In this document: positions 8,734-16,888 of the stretch, piece by piece | Position numbering within the stretch: the first letter of the stretch is position 1 | Layout of the letters: each line of letters begins with the position of its first letter | Assembly (NCBI GenBank): GCA_003132305.1 | Contig: PKXJ01000018.1 | Span: forward strand, 83,563 to 147,562 | DNA: 64,000 nt | Reading direction: 5' to 3' | DNA from: Acidimicrobiaceae bacterium | Lineage (GTDB): Bacteria; Actinomycetota; Acidimicrobiia; Acidimicrobiales; RAAP-2 | Position numbers and translations under genes: made by a program | Notes under the pieces: generated by a model | Database searches by the model: none | Told to the model about the DNA's origin: nothing | The model's input: only the letters and a program-made list of their open reading frames with translations

Positions 8734-9096
8734 TTACTCGGCGTTGGGGAGAATTGGGCGCCCGCGTAACTGGTCACGGTGCTCCTTTGAGGACCATTTT
8801 CGCTGGTCAATGCGTGAAACGGGTGGCCAAAAGGAGAACGCCCGGACCTTGAGGGGTCCGTCGACAACGTAAGGTTGACCAACGCGCGGTCGGCCCTTCG
8901 AGCGCCCCCCAACCCCCGCATTACAAAATCGTCCCATTTTCTTGAGCACGTCAGAGCCGTACGTTAGAAAGCCCGCGTAGAGTCCGACAAAGCTGCTGGA
9001 CCCGCCGATGACCCCATGTCCGGCCACTGTTTGACTCTCAAAGCCATCGGCGCGCTCGTTCGACGCGTTGACCTCGGTACGACGCCTCAGAAACAT
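8734..9096 (-). CDS. Possible leaderless 120-residue protein of unknown function
   Basis: An ATG at 9096 lies exactly six bases after the TATCAT -10 box of the promoter at 9103-9131. The frame runs 120 codons and stops just before the cupin gene. Residues around GVIGGSSSFVGLYAGFLTYG are Gly-rich and mildly hydrophobic; the second half is basic and low in structure. The first 18 residues align to the frame after the duplicate promoter at 6083-6111. I do not recognise a family. It could be an untranslated leader. Confidence 0.3.
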   Translation of the reverse strand: MFLRRRTEVNASNERADGFESQTVAGHGVIGGSSSFVGLYAGFLTYGSDVLKKMGRFCNAGVGGRSKGRPRVGQPYVVDGPLKVRAFSFWPPVSRIDQRKWSSKEHRDQLRGRPILPNAE

Positions 9097-9102
9097 GGGA
9101 AA

Positions 9103-9131
9103 ATGATATATCAGATGTCCTGACGAGTCAA
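9103..9131 (-). promoter_or_regulatory. Sigma70-like promoter overlapping a TGATATATCA palindrome (second copy)
   Basis: On the minus strand, TTGACT (9131-9126) and TATCAT (9108-9103) are 17 bases apart, with the palindrome TGATATATCA at 9104-9113 over the -10 box. It belongs to the duplicated block shared with 6080-6620 and points at the cupin gene. Confidence 0.6.
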
Positions 9132-9154
9132 GCGCTAGGGGATCGCGTGACAGC

Positions 9155-10336
9155 CTATGTTGCAGAGCGGACAGGTCGGTCGTGAGCCGCGTAGTCGCCA
9201 GCAAATATCTCCACTCCGAGTAGCGCGAGGAGCACGGCGAGCGGCACTGTCCAGCCTTTCGACAGGTCAAAGAGCCCTCCGACCATCACCGGGCCGAGCG
9301 AAGCAATCAGATAGCCCAATCCTTGGGCCATGCCGGAAAGGGCCATCGCCTCGTCACGATTCCCGGCTCGAAGAACCATCATCATGAGAGCGAGTCCCAT
9401 CGAAGAACCTTGCCCCCAGCCAAGGAGAACTGACCAGAGGACGTCCAGATGGTGGGGATCGAAGAGAAGTCCTGCGGTTCCTAACGCGATCGAGCCGACA
9501 GCGACCGCCACGCCTAATCGCTGGTTGGCCATTCGATGCGCGATTGACGGGGTAATGACGGCACCGAGAATCCCAGCCACGTTGACGAGGGCGAGCAAGA
9601 AGCCTGCCGTCACGTTCGGGGTGCCGCGGTCGTGGAAGATCGTGGGTAGCCACGTCACGGTTGCGTAAAATTCCAGCGACTGCACGCCCATGAAAATCGT
9701 GAGCGACCATGCGACGCGACTACGCCACAGTCCTCTCACCGGTGGTCGTCGGACAAAGACCGCTCCCCCACGACGCCCATGTGCGCGAGACGGCAGCCAA
9801 AGAACGATGGCCACCGCGACGGGCGCCGCCCAGAAACCGATGGCGAGGTGCCAGTTACCTCCTAAGACTCGATAGAGGGGAACCGTCGCTCCCGCCGCGA
9901 CCGCCGCGCCGGCGCTCAGCATCATCGTGTACAGCCCAGACATGATGCCGATGGCGTTGGGAAAGTCCTCCTTGACGATTCCGGGCATCAGGACGTTGGC
10001 GATAGCGACGCTCACACCGATGAGGAGTGTGCCGCCAAAGACTGCGGCCAAACTCGGTAGTGAGCGAACCAACACGCCGGTGAAAAGTGTCAGAAGACAA
10101 CTAAGGAGGACGCCGCCAGTCCCAAAGCGCTGTACCAGTCGAGGAGCGAGAGGCGCGAGCAGGCCAAAGCAGAGAAGCGGGAGTGTCGTGAGGAGTCCGA
10201 CACCGGCACCCGAGAGCCCAAACGACGACTGAATTGTTCCGAGTAAAGGCGAAACGGCGACGATCGCCGGACGGAGGTTAAACGAGATGGCGAGCAAACC
10301 AACGGCGAGCCAGATCGCCTTGGCCGAAAACCTCAT
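9155..10336 (-). CDS. MFS transporter, CynX/NimT family
   Basis: A 393-residue, roughly 12-helix major facilitator of the CynX/NimT (cyanate/nitroimidazole transporter-like) group. It begins with the typical helix-1 segment LLAISFNLRPAIVAVSPLL, and the late segment GWGQGSSMGLALMMMV is also typical. The ATG at 10336 is preferred over longer frames because GAGGT lies nine bases upstream and the length then fits the family; residues further upstream look non-coding. The family exports small organic anions or drugs; the substrate is unknown. A degraded copy of the last third lies at 6108-6620. Confidence 0.85.
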   Translation of the reverse strand: MRFSAKAIWLAVGLLAISFNLRPAIVAVSPLLGTIQSSFGLSGAGVGLLTTLPLLCFGLLAPLAPRLVQRFGTGGVLLSCLLTLFTGVLVRSLPSLAAVFGGTLLIGVSVAIANVLMPGIVKEDFPNAIGIMSGLYTMMLSAGAAVAAGATVPLYRVLGGNWHLAIGFWAAPVAVAIVLWLPSRAHGRRGGAVFVRRPPVRGLWRSRVAWSLTIFMGVQSLEFYATVTWLPTIFHDRGTPNVTAGFLLALVNVAGILGAVITPSIAHRMANQRLGVAVAVGSIALGTAGLLFDPHHLDVLWSVLLGWGQGSSMGLALMMMVLRAGNRDEAMALSGMAQGLGYLIASLGPVMVGGLFDLSKGWTVPLAVLLALLGVEIFAGDYAAHDRPVRSAT

Positions 10337-10839
10337 CACTGACTGACCTCGGCCAAACGACCCTTCATCGTGCCGTGCGTCGACGACAGCGTTCGAGCAC
10401 GCCAGCGGCGCGACGCAGGGCCCGCATCGATTGTTGCACTGGCATCCCCCTGGATTCGAGCTTCCTCGACGTCTTCTCCGGGCGCAGCGACGTAGCACCA
10501 TGCACAGGAGACCGGCGGTTGCGGAAGCGGTTGGCGCAACTATATCTGGCCGAGTTGCTTGCGACGCACTTTTTTTGGTGTGTGGAACATACTCATTGGT
10601 TCGACGCTGATGTGCGTCGCACCGCTCGATTGAAACGTGCGCACGACAACGTGCCGCGTCATCAACCATCGTCAAACCGTGGCGACGTCCGTCGTTCGAC
10701 GTCCTCGGCGACGCTACGAAGACTTCACGAACGAATTCGTCACCGTTGTTCGCACGGGGACACGGTGACGCGCCCAGCCTTCGCGTTTCATAGTGACATC
10801 GGAGTTGCTACTGTTCGTCGCTAATGTAGTGTCTCGTAA
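10337..10839. other. Gene-free stretch upstream of the MFS gene
   Basis: About 500 bases between the start of the MFS gene and the IS630 element. I see no reading frame with a ribosome site or recognisable family, and no strong hairpin. It includes a seven-T run near 10570. It presumably holds the MFS promoter and sequence displaced by the insertion. Confidence 0.4.
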
Positions 10840-11975
10840 ATAACTAGCGATTGTGGCAACATGGGCCATGCGTCCACCGACTTCACCGCTGAAGATGAAC
10901 AACGGGCAACGAGCGATCCTGGAGGAACTCGCCAAGTCCCACGCAACGCCGCACTGAGAAGTGGCTCGCGCCAAGGCGTTGCTCTTGGCTTATGAAGGCG
11001 TGGCGATCACCGCGATCGCCACGCAGCTTCAGGTGTCGCCGGCCAGCGTCGTGGCGTGGCGAAACCGCTTCGTTGAAGAGGGAGTCGCCAAGAACGGTCG
11101 GGTTCGCGCCGGTCGAGGTCGAAAACCCACCATCCCAGCAGAGAAGATCGACGAGATCGTGCGCTTAACCCAAGAGTCAACACCCGAGGGCGAGACGCAC
11201 TGGAGTTGTCGGTCCATGGCCAAGGCCGCGGGGTGAGTGCGGCCACCGTGCAGCGAGTGTGGTCCGCGCGAGGACTCAAACCTCACTTGGTCAAGTCGTT
11301 CAAGCTCTCTTCCGACAAGCACTTCGAGGAGAAACTCATCGACGTGGTCGGGCTCTACCTGAACCCGCCCGATCGGGCCGTGGTGCTGTGCATGGACGAG
11401 AAGACCCAGATCCAGACGCTGGACCGAACACAGCCATCGCTGCCAATGAAGAAGGGGCTCGCCGGCATGATGACCCACGACTACAAACGAAACGGTACCA
11501 CCACGCTCTTCGCCGCGCTGAACGTGCTCACCGGCGTGGTGATTGGCGAGTGTCTGGCTCGCGACCGCCTCGAAGAGTTTCTAAAGTTCCTACGTCGCGT
11601 CGACCGCGAAGTCCCCAAGGACCTGCACGTCCATCTCATCTTGGACAACTACGCCACCCACAAACACCCCAACGTCACAACGTGGTTGGCCAAGCACCCA
11701 CGTTTTCACTTGCACTTCACCCCAACGTCGAGTTCGTGGCTCAATCTCGTCGAGCGGTGGTTCCGCGAGATCACCGACAAGGCGATTCGACGTGGCGTGT
11801 TGCCTTCGGTGCCCGACCTCATCGCCACAATCGAGACCTACTTGAAAGCGAACAACGACAGCCCCAAACCCTTCGTGTGGGTCGCCACGGCCGAGAGCAT
11901 TCTCGAGAAGGTTCGTCGAGGTCGCGTGGCCCTCGAAGCAATCACCAACTAAAAATGATTCACCGCGCTAGTGTA
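10840..11975 (+). mobile_element. IS630-family insertion sequence, inactivated
   Basis: The element is defined by its transposase and by imperfect terminal inverted repeats: TAACTAGCG at 10841-10849 on the left, and CGCTAGTGTA at 11966-11975 on the right, whose reverse complement begins TACACTAGCG. Both ends begin with TA, which fits the TA target preference of IS630/Tc1-mariner elements. The transposase carries a nonsense codon and a frameshift, so the copy is probably dead unless supplied in trans. It lies about 60 bases upstream of the xdhC pair and may have separated it from its promoter. Confidence 0.8.
10868..11952 (+). pseudogene. IS630-family transposase with a nonsense codon and a -1 frameshift
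   Basis: From ATG 10868 the frame reads ...SHATPH, a TGA at 10955-10957, then EVARAKALLLA, where relatives have TPHREV; a CGA-to-TGA change explains the stop. An N-terminal helix-turn-helix follows (AIATQLQVSPASVVAWRNRF). The frame ends at TGA 11233-11235, and the protein continues in the -1 frame at [19 protein letters not shown] through a GGGG run. The DDE catalytic domain is intact in that second frame: [21 protein letters not shown] and [12 protein letters not shown]. The -1 shift at the G run could be programmed, but with the nonsense codon loss of function is more likely. Confidence 0.85.
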
Positions 11976-12035
11976 AAAAGTCCAACGACTTGAGGCACTA
12001 CTTGAAGTACCGGCGATAAAGGCGGGGACGAGAAG

Positions 12036-12347
12036 ATGAAAGATCTCATCGATGACATCGAGCGCTGGCGGTCGAACGGTCAGCGAGTCGTACTCGCGCG
12101 AGTAGTCACCGTTGAGGGATCGGGGCCACGCGATCCCGGTGCGGCGATGGCCATCAACGAGGCCGGCGAGGTCGTCGGATCGGTCTCGGGCGGCTGCGTC
12201 GAGGGCGCTGTCGTTTCCGAGGCGTTGGAGGTAATGGAGTCGGGCAGGCCACGCCTGTGCACCTTTGGCTACTCCGATGATGAAGCCTTCGCCGTGGGCC
12301 TGACCTGTGGGGGCACGATTCGAGTTTTCTTAGATCGACTCGACTGA
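12036..12347 (+). CDS. XdhC/CoxI family protein, N-terminal domain type
   Basis: A 103-residue protein of the XdhC_CoxI domain, which in XdhC binds molybdenum cofactor and helps insert and sulphurate it into xanthine-dehydrogenase-type enzymes. Typical segments are VVTVEGSGPRDPGAAMAIN, GSVSGGCVEGAV with the conserved Cys, and GLTCGGTIRVFLD. AGAAG lies just before the ATG. The stop overlaps the start of the next gene by one base, so the two XdhC halves are made as a coupled pair. The client is probably the molybdenum hydroxylase at 16352-20248. Confidence 0.88.
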   Translation: MKDLIDDIERWRSNGQRVVLARVVTVEGSGPRDPGAAMAINEAGEVVGSVSGGCVEGAVVSEALEVMESGRPRLCTFGYSDDEAFAVGLTCGGTIRVFLDRLD

Positions 12348-13171
12348 TGAATCAAGTCTTCGATCGCTGGATCGAATGCATTCGAAACTCAGAACCAGTG
12401 GCCATTGCCACCGTGATTGAACGCGACGACGCGGTCGAGGGCGACCAGGCACTACCCGCAAGACTGGGCGCGACGTTGCTCATAAGTCGCACTGACGTCC
12501 AAGGATCGCTCGGTCATGCACAACTTGACGCCGTCGTCACTCGCGACGCGAACGCGGCGCTCGCCAGTGGGCACAGCGAGGCTCGTCACTACGGATCGGC
12601 TGGCGAAGCGCGTCGCAACGACGTGACCGTGTTTATCGAAGTCTTCTCATCACCGCCGCTCATGATTATCTTCGGCGCCGTCGATTTCACTGCAGCGCTC
12701 GTGAAGGTGGCCAAGATCCTTGGCTACCACGTCACGGTATGTGACGCGCGCGCAGTCTTCGCCACGAAGCAGCGCTTCCCCGACGCCGACGAGGTGGTTG
12801 TCAGCTGGCCCGACGCCTACCTCAAGAAGGTGGCGGACCGACTGGGACCGCTCGACGCGGTGTGCGTTCTCACTCACGATCACAAGTTTGATGTTCCCGC
12901 CATCATCGAAGCGCTGTCGACCAAGGTCGGATACCTTGGCGCGATGGGTTCGCGAAGGACCCACGCCCAACGCGTTGAACGACTTCTTGACGCCGGGGTC
13001 GATCCCCCGCGACTGCACGAGATCATGTCGCCCATCGGTTTGGCCATTGGCGCTCGCTCGCCCGAAGAGACGGCCGTGGCAATCTGTGGTGAGATCATTG
13101 CCCGGCGTACCAATGTGATCGCCCGCTTTCTTCGCGATGACATTGGCCCCATCCATCCCGCGGCGACCTAA
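12347..13171 (+). CDS. XdhC family protein with C-terminal Rossmann domain
   Basis: A 274-residue XdhC homologue. The first 110 residues resemble a divergent XdhC_CoxI domain (ATVIERDDAVEGDQALP). The rest is the XdhC Rossmann domain: PPLMIIFGAVDFTAALVKVA, VCVLTHDHKFD, YLGAMGSRRTHAQR and the C-terminal SPEETAVAICGEIIARR. It should assist cofactor maturation of the molybdenum hydroxylase on the opposite strand. The last 38 residues have a second, truncated copy at 28884-29000. The 287 bases after the stop, before the convergent amidohydrolase gene, show no gene. Confidence 0.88.
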   Translation: MNQVFDRWIECIRNSEPVAIATVIERDDAVEGDQALPARLGATLLISRTDVQGSLGHAQLDAVVTRDANAALASGHSEARHYGSAGEARRNDVTVFIEVFSSPPLMIIFGAVDFTAALVKVAKILGYHVTVCDARAVFATKQRFPDADEVVVSWPDAYLKKVADRLGPLDAVCVLTHDHKFDVPAIIEALSTKVGYLGAMGSRRTHAQRVERLLDAGVDPPRLHEIMSPIGLAIGARSPEETAVAICGEIIARRTNVIARFLRDDIGPIHPAAT

Positions 13172-13458
13172 ATCCTTCCAGTCACTTCGGAGCGAGAACC
13201 GGATGAGCGGCGGCGACAGACCCTCCGCGCTGCCGAAGCGGGGTGTTCGCGATTCGCTCAGGGACCCGACGTTGAAAGACTCCGAAAGAAGACGCCCATG
13301 CTCGTTCCAAAACTCAATGTGAAAATGGCAATCGCGACGAGGGAGCCTTCGCGGTCTTGCCCCGCTTTCCCCCTTTGAGAGTCACGTCGAACAGCCGAGA
13401 TTGAACCGCTTGGTCCGCTTGTTTTTAGGGCGGCGCGACTGCATTGCCGGAAAGGTCG

Positions 13459-14832
13459 TTACGCCCCCGTAACCATCGGACCGACCAGCCGCCCGGTTCC
13501 CCGCGCCGCCGCGTCAAGGACCCCGTCTCGCACAACAAGCCGACCGCGCACGATGGTCGACACCGGCGCACCCTTGGTACGCTGGCCAAGAAAAGGGCTG
13601 GCGTTGTTCTTTCCGTGCAGCGCCTCCTCTTCGATCACACCTTCATGATTGAGGTCGATGACGGTCAGGTCCGCGTCGGAATCGATTTGTATCGCGCCTT
13701 TCCGCGGATATAAGCCCCACGTCTTCGCCGGCCCAGTTGAGGTGGCGCGCGCGAACTGGGGAAGGGTCATCCGGCCAGTGTTAACTGCGTGCGTCAGGAA
13801 CATTCGTACGCTCGTCTCGACTCCAGCGAAGCCGGAGAGGGCCTTCCAGATATCGTCGTCGAGCTTCTCCTCTCGTGGGTGAGGAGAGTGGTCAGTCGCG
13901 ATTCCATTGATTCGACCGTCGACGAGCCCCTGCAGCAGCACTGCATCATGTCCCGGCTCGCGCACAGGTGGATTCATTCGCATCATCGCTCCAAGCCGCG
14001 TCATATCGTCAGAATTCAAGAAGACATAGTGGGCGCCCGTCTCGGTGGTGATGTCAACGCCCTTTGCCCGCCATTCGTCAATCATCTGAAGCCCTGGACC
14101 CGAAGACAAGTGGAAAATATGGATCTTCGCTCCCGCTTCCTTGGCAAAGAGGCTCATTCGTTGAATCGACTCGAGCTCGGCGATCACCGGCCGACTGTCG
14201 AGATGGGCTAGTGGATCACTTCGCCCGCTCTCCTGCATCTGACGGATCCGGTGCTGCATGATTTCGTTGTTCTCTGCATGGAACCCGACCCGTAGTCCCA
14301 CCTTCGTCGCTTCTCGGAGGGCGTCGATGAGCATGCCGTCGTCGGGCCTGGGCAAGTTGCCGATCGTCAAGCCGAGAAACACCTTGTACCCAACGACGAG
14401 GCGTTGTTCGGCCATTGGAACGATCTGATCGACATTCTCCTGCACGATCAGACCAAAGAGAGCGAAATCACAGTATGACTTGGACTCAGCCAACGACTGC
14501 TTCTCGCGTGCGTTCTCGACAGTACTCGTGGTCGGCAGAGTGTTCGGCATGTCAATCACTGTGGTGACGCCGCCATACACCGCGGCACGCGATCCTGTTT
14601 CCCAGTCTTCTTTGTACTCAAGCCCAGGCTCACGGAAGTGCACGTGACCATCGACGACGCCGGGGAGGAGGTACTTACCCTCGGCGTCGTACTCCTCTCC
14701 GGCTGTCGATGAAAGTTCGCCCGGAGCCGCAATCTCGGTGAACACACCACCGTCGATGGCAACATCGGCGCGAAACGTAGACTCCGCAGTCACTACCGTC
14801 CCGTTACGCACAATTAGCGATGCTTTTGTCAT
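13459..14832 (-). CDS. Cyclic amidohydrolase, dihydroorotase/allantoinase type
   Basis: A 457-residue amidohydrolase-superfamily enzyme hydrolysing a cyclic amide bond, closest by eye to dihydroorotase/allantoinase (AllB)/hydantoinase. The binuclear metal site is complete: H63 and H65 in DGHVHFREP, a carboxylatable K150 in GYKVFLG, H185 in FHAEN, the histidine of FHLSSG near 241, and catalytic D314 in ATDHSPH. Its ATG overlaps the stop of the ubiD gene (ATGA), and it is the last gene of the long minus-strand operon. I infer that it opens the ring of the product made by the upstream hydroxylase and decarboxylase. Allantoinase proper is an alternative, but no other uricolytic genes are here. 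Confidence 0.9.
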   Translation of the reverse strand: MTKASLIVRNGTVVTAESTFRADVAIDGGVFTEIAAPGELSSTAGEEYDAEGKYLLPGVVDGHVHFREPGLEYKEDWETGSRAAVYGGVTTVIDMPNTLPTTSTVENAREKQSLAESKSYCDFALFGLIVQENVDQIVPMAEQRLVVGYKVFLGLTIGNLPRPDDGMLIDALREATKVGLRVGFHAENNEIMQHRIRQMQESGRSDPLAHLDSRPVIAELESIQRMSLFAKEAGAKIHIFHLSSGPGLQMIDEWRAKGVDITTETGAHYVFLNSDDMTRLGAMMRMNPPVREPGHDAVLLQGLVDGRINGIATDHSPHPREEKLDDDIWKALSGFAGVETSVRMFLTHAVNTGRMTLPQFARATSTGPAKTWGLYPRKGAIQIDSDADLTVIDLNHEGVIEEEALHGKNNASPFLGQRTKGAPVSTIVRGRLVVRDGVLDAAARGTGRLVGPMVTGA

Positions 14833-16352
14833 GATGCTCCTCCGTGTGCTGAGTGATTACTGCTCGAATCTGAGCGACCGTCGGGTACCTCGAAGAGCCA
14901 CTGCCATTTGTGGCGTATCGCTTCTGGCGATTGCCGCGCGATCGGCGTCGGGAAGTCGGAGCGCTGCTCCCACGGCCGCGTCGCATCGAGGATGAGGCGA
15001 GAGTTCAGCGAATGGCTGCCCGGCGCGATCGCTGTGTCGAGAGAGCTGCTCCAACTCCGTGTAATCACGTGGGCGTCGCGCTGTGGGTCCATCCTCGTGG
15101 CGACCGCCCAGCGCACCGCCTGCAAATCGTGAACGTCGATGTCCTCATCAACGATCACGACGAATCGCCCGCCGTAGGCGGTCGACCCGAGTTGACCAGC
15201 CACTAGGCCGGCCTGCATCGCATGTCCCGGGTACTTCTGTTCGATCGACACGATGGTCATCAGGCGGTTTCCGAACTCTGGGGGGCACCACACCGCCTGC
15301 ACGTTTGGCACTCCAGCGGCCGCCAATTGCGTCTCGGCGAGAACGGACTTCAGGTAGGCAAGAAAATAATTGTCTTCATGTGGCGGACGTCCCTGCGGAC
15401 AGCCGGTGATGATCGGCTCGTCGCGATGGTAAATCGCCTCGACTTTGATAACCTGCGATCGTCCTCCCGAAGCCGAATAGTAGCCGTGCCATTCCCCGTA
15501 CGGCCCTTCGTCCCGCAATTCGGATGGATCTATCCAGCCTTCCAGTACAATCTCGGAACTCGCCGGAATCGGAAGTCCGGTCTTCGGTCCCAACACGACG
15601 TCAATCGCGCTCTTGCGAATGCCGGCCGCCCAATCGAGCTCGCTCTGACCGAACGCGATCCCCTCCGCGCACGAAGCGACGAAAAGAAGCGGGTCCACGC
15701 CGACCACGCTGACGACGGGGCAAGGTTCTTGTCGTTTTGCGTACTTGTCGATGATTAAGCGACCGTGATGGCCCGGGCTGCAATATATGCCGAGCTCGGC
15801 CGGACCGAGGATCTGGCCACGGTACGTTCCGGCGTTGACGACACCGGTCTCCGGATCGCGCAACAGCGTGAGGTTTGCCGTGGCGAGATACCGGCCACCA
15901 TCGCCTGGGTGCCATCGCGGTGCCGGGAATGAGGCAAGGTCGACGCGGTCACCTTCTAACGAATTCTCGAAGAACGGCGCGGAGTTGATAACGCGTGGGG
16001 GGATCGGCTGCAGATCGACAAGCACGCCTCGCCAAAAATCGAGCAAGGCAGAATCCAAATCACCCGCCGGCTCGATCCCAAGTGTCAGGCATTGTCGCCG
16101 CTTGCTCCCGTTCGCATTGACGAGGACGCGGTAGCCCTTTTGGTATTCGGGGATCTCGTCAAATACAACGGCGGGTGATCCCTCGACGCTGTCGAGCAAT
16201 GCGGTTACGTTGCCGATGTCGTCCTGCCAACTCGCGCCGCGCACGGTGCGCAGTTCTCCAATGCGGTCCGCCTGTTCCATCCACTCGCGTAGGTCATGCC
16301 AGGCGGGTGTTGAATCGAGGTCGTCGCCTGCGCGCACTGCCGATTTTGGCAT
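14829..16352 (-). CDS. UbiD family prenyl-FMN-dependent (de)carboxylase
   Basis: A 507-residue UbiD-family enzyme, which uses prenylated FMN to decarboxylate or carboxylate aromatic, heteroaromatic or alpha,beta-unsaturated acids. The catalytic Arg and two Glu of the family are visible: R178 in AGTYRGQ, and E282 and E287 in DEGPYGEWHGYY. The ATG at 16352 overlaps the stop of the 2Fe2S subunit gene (TAATG) and the stop overlaps the amidohydrolase start (ATGA), so expression is tightly coupled to both. A ubiX gene for the cofactor lies at 29574-30176. UbiD next to a molybdenum hydroxylase suggests a ring-hydroxylated heteroaromatic carboxylate as substrate. Confidence 0.93.
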   Translation of the reverse strand: MPKSAVRAGDDLDSTPAWHDLREWMEQADRIGELRTVRGASWQDDIGNVTALLDSVEGSPAVVFDEIPEYQKGYRVLVNANGSKRRQCLTLGIEPAGDLDSALLDFWRGVLVDLQPIPPRVINSAPFFENSLEGDRVDLASFPAPRWHPGDGGRYLATANLTLLRDPETGVVNAGTYRGQILGPAELGIYCSPGHHGRLIIDKYAKRQEPCPVVSVVGVDPLLFVASCAEGIAFGQSELDWAAGIRKSAIDVVLGPKTGLPIPASSEIVLEGWIDPSELRDEGPYGEWHGYYSASGGRSQVIKVEAIYHRDEPIITGCPQGRPPHEDNYFLAYLKSVLAETQLAAAGVPNVQAVWCPPEFGNRLMTIVSIEQKYPGHAMQAGLVAGQLGSTAYGGRFVVIVDEDIDVHDLQAVRWAVATRMDPQRDAHVITRSWSSSLDTAIAPGSHSLNSRLILDATRPWEQRSDFPTPIARQSPEAIRHKWQWLFEVPDGRSDSSSNHSAHGGAS

Positions 16353-16888
16353 TACGCATCTTCCTTCGTGGGTGCCAGCGCAACAGTTCGTCGACGCTCG
16401 AGAAGATCCGTCACTGCAGCCAGGATCTTCATATAGCTCCCGCACCGACAGAGGTTTCCTGCGAGATACGTCTTCACCTCATGAGGGCTTGCGTCGGGGA
16501 TCTCCTCAAGAAGACGCTTCGTCGCGAGCAAGAACCCTGAGGTGCAGTAGGAGCACTGAAACGCCGTGTGTCGGACGAACGCGTCTTGAATGTCACTCAG
16601 CTCCCCCGATGCGTCTTCGAGGCCCTCGACCGTCGTGATCTCGCGACCTTCCGCGGAGACTGCGAGAATTAGGCAGCCACTTTGCGGTTCGCCGTCGACG
16701 AGCACAGTGCACGCACCACACATTCCGACTCCGCACCCCTCGCGCACGCCGTAGAGATGCTCCTGGTCTCGTAGCACGTCGACGAGCGTGTGATGCGTCC
16801 TCGCGCGTACCGTCGTAGCGCGACCATTGAGCACGAAAGAGACCTCAAGGGCCTCGCCAACGACGTTGGTGCCCACTTCCCCCTCCAT
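16352..16888 (-). CDS. Molybdenum hydroxylase 2Fe-2S subunit (XDH/CoxS family)
   Basis: A 178-residue iron-sulphur subunit of a three-subunit xanthine-dehydrogenase-family hydroxylase, passing electrons from molybdenum to FAD. The plant-type 2Fe-2S cluster has C52, C57, C60 and C72 (GCGVGMCGAC, then GC). The second, helical cluster uses C112, C115, C147 and C149 (QCSYCTSGF and CRCG). The start overlaps the stop of the molybdopterin subunit gene by one codon-step, and the stop overlaps ubiD. Spacing and length are typical of the family. Confidence 0.95.
   Translation of the reverse strand: MEGEVGTNVVGEALEVSFVLNGRATTVRARTHHTLVDVLRDQEHLYGVREGCGVGMCGACTVLVDGEPQSGCLILAVSAEGREITTVEGLEDASGELSDIQDAFVRHTAFQCSYCTSGFLLATKRLLEEIPDASPHEVKTYLAGNLCRCGSYMKILAAVTDLLERRRTVALAPTKEDA

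Noticed and set aside
11206..11280. Programmed -1 frameshift in the IS630 transposase as proof of an active element
   Set aside because: A G run allows it, but the upstream in-frame TGA at 10955-10957 also interrupts the protein, so inactivation is the simpler reading.
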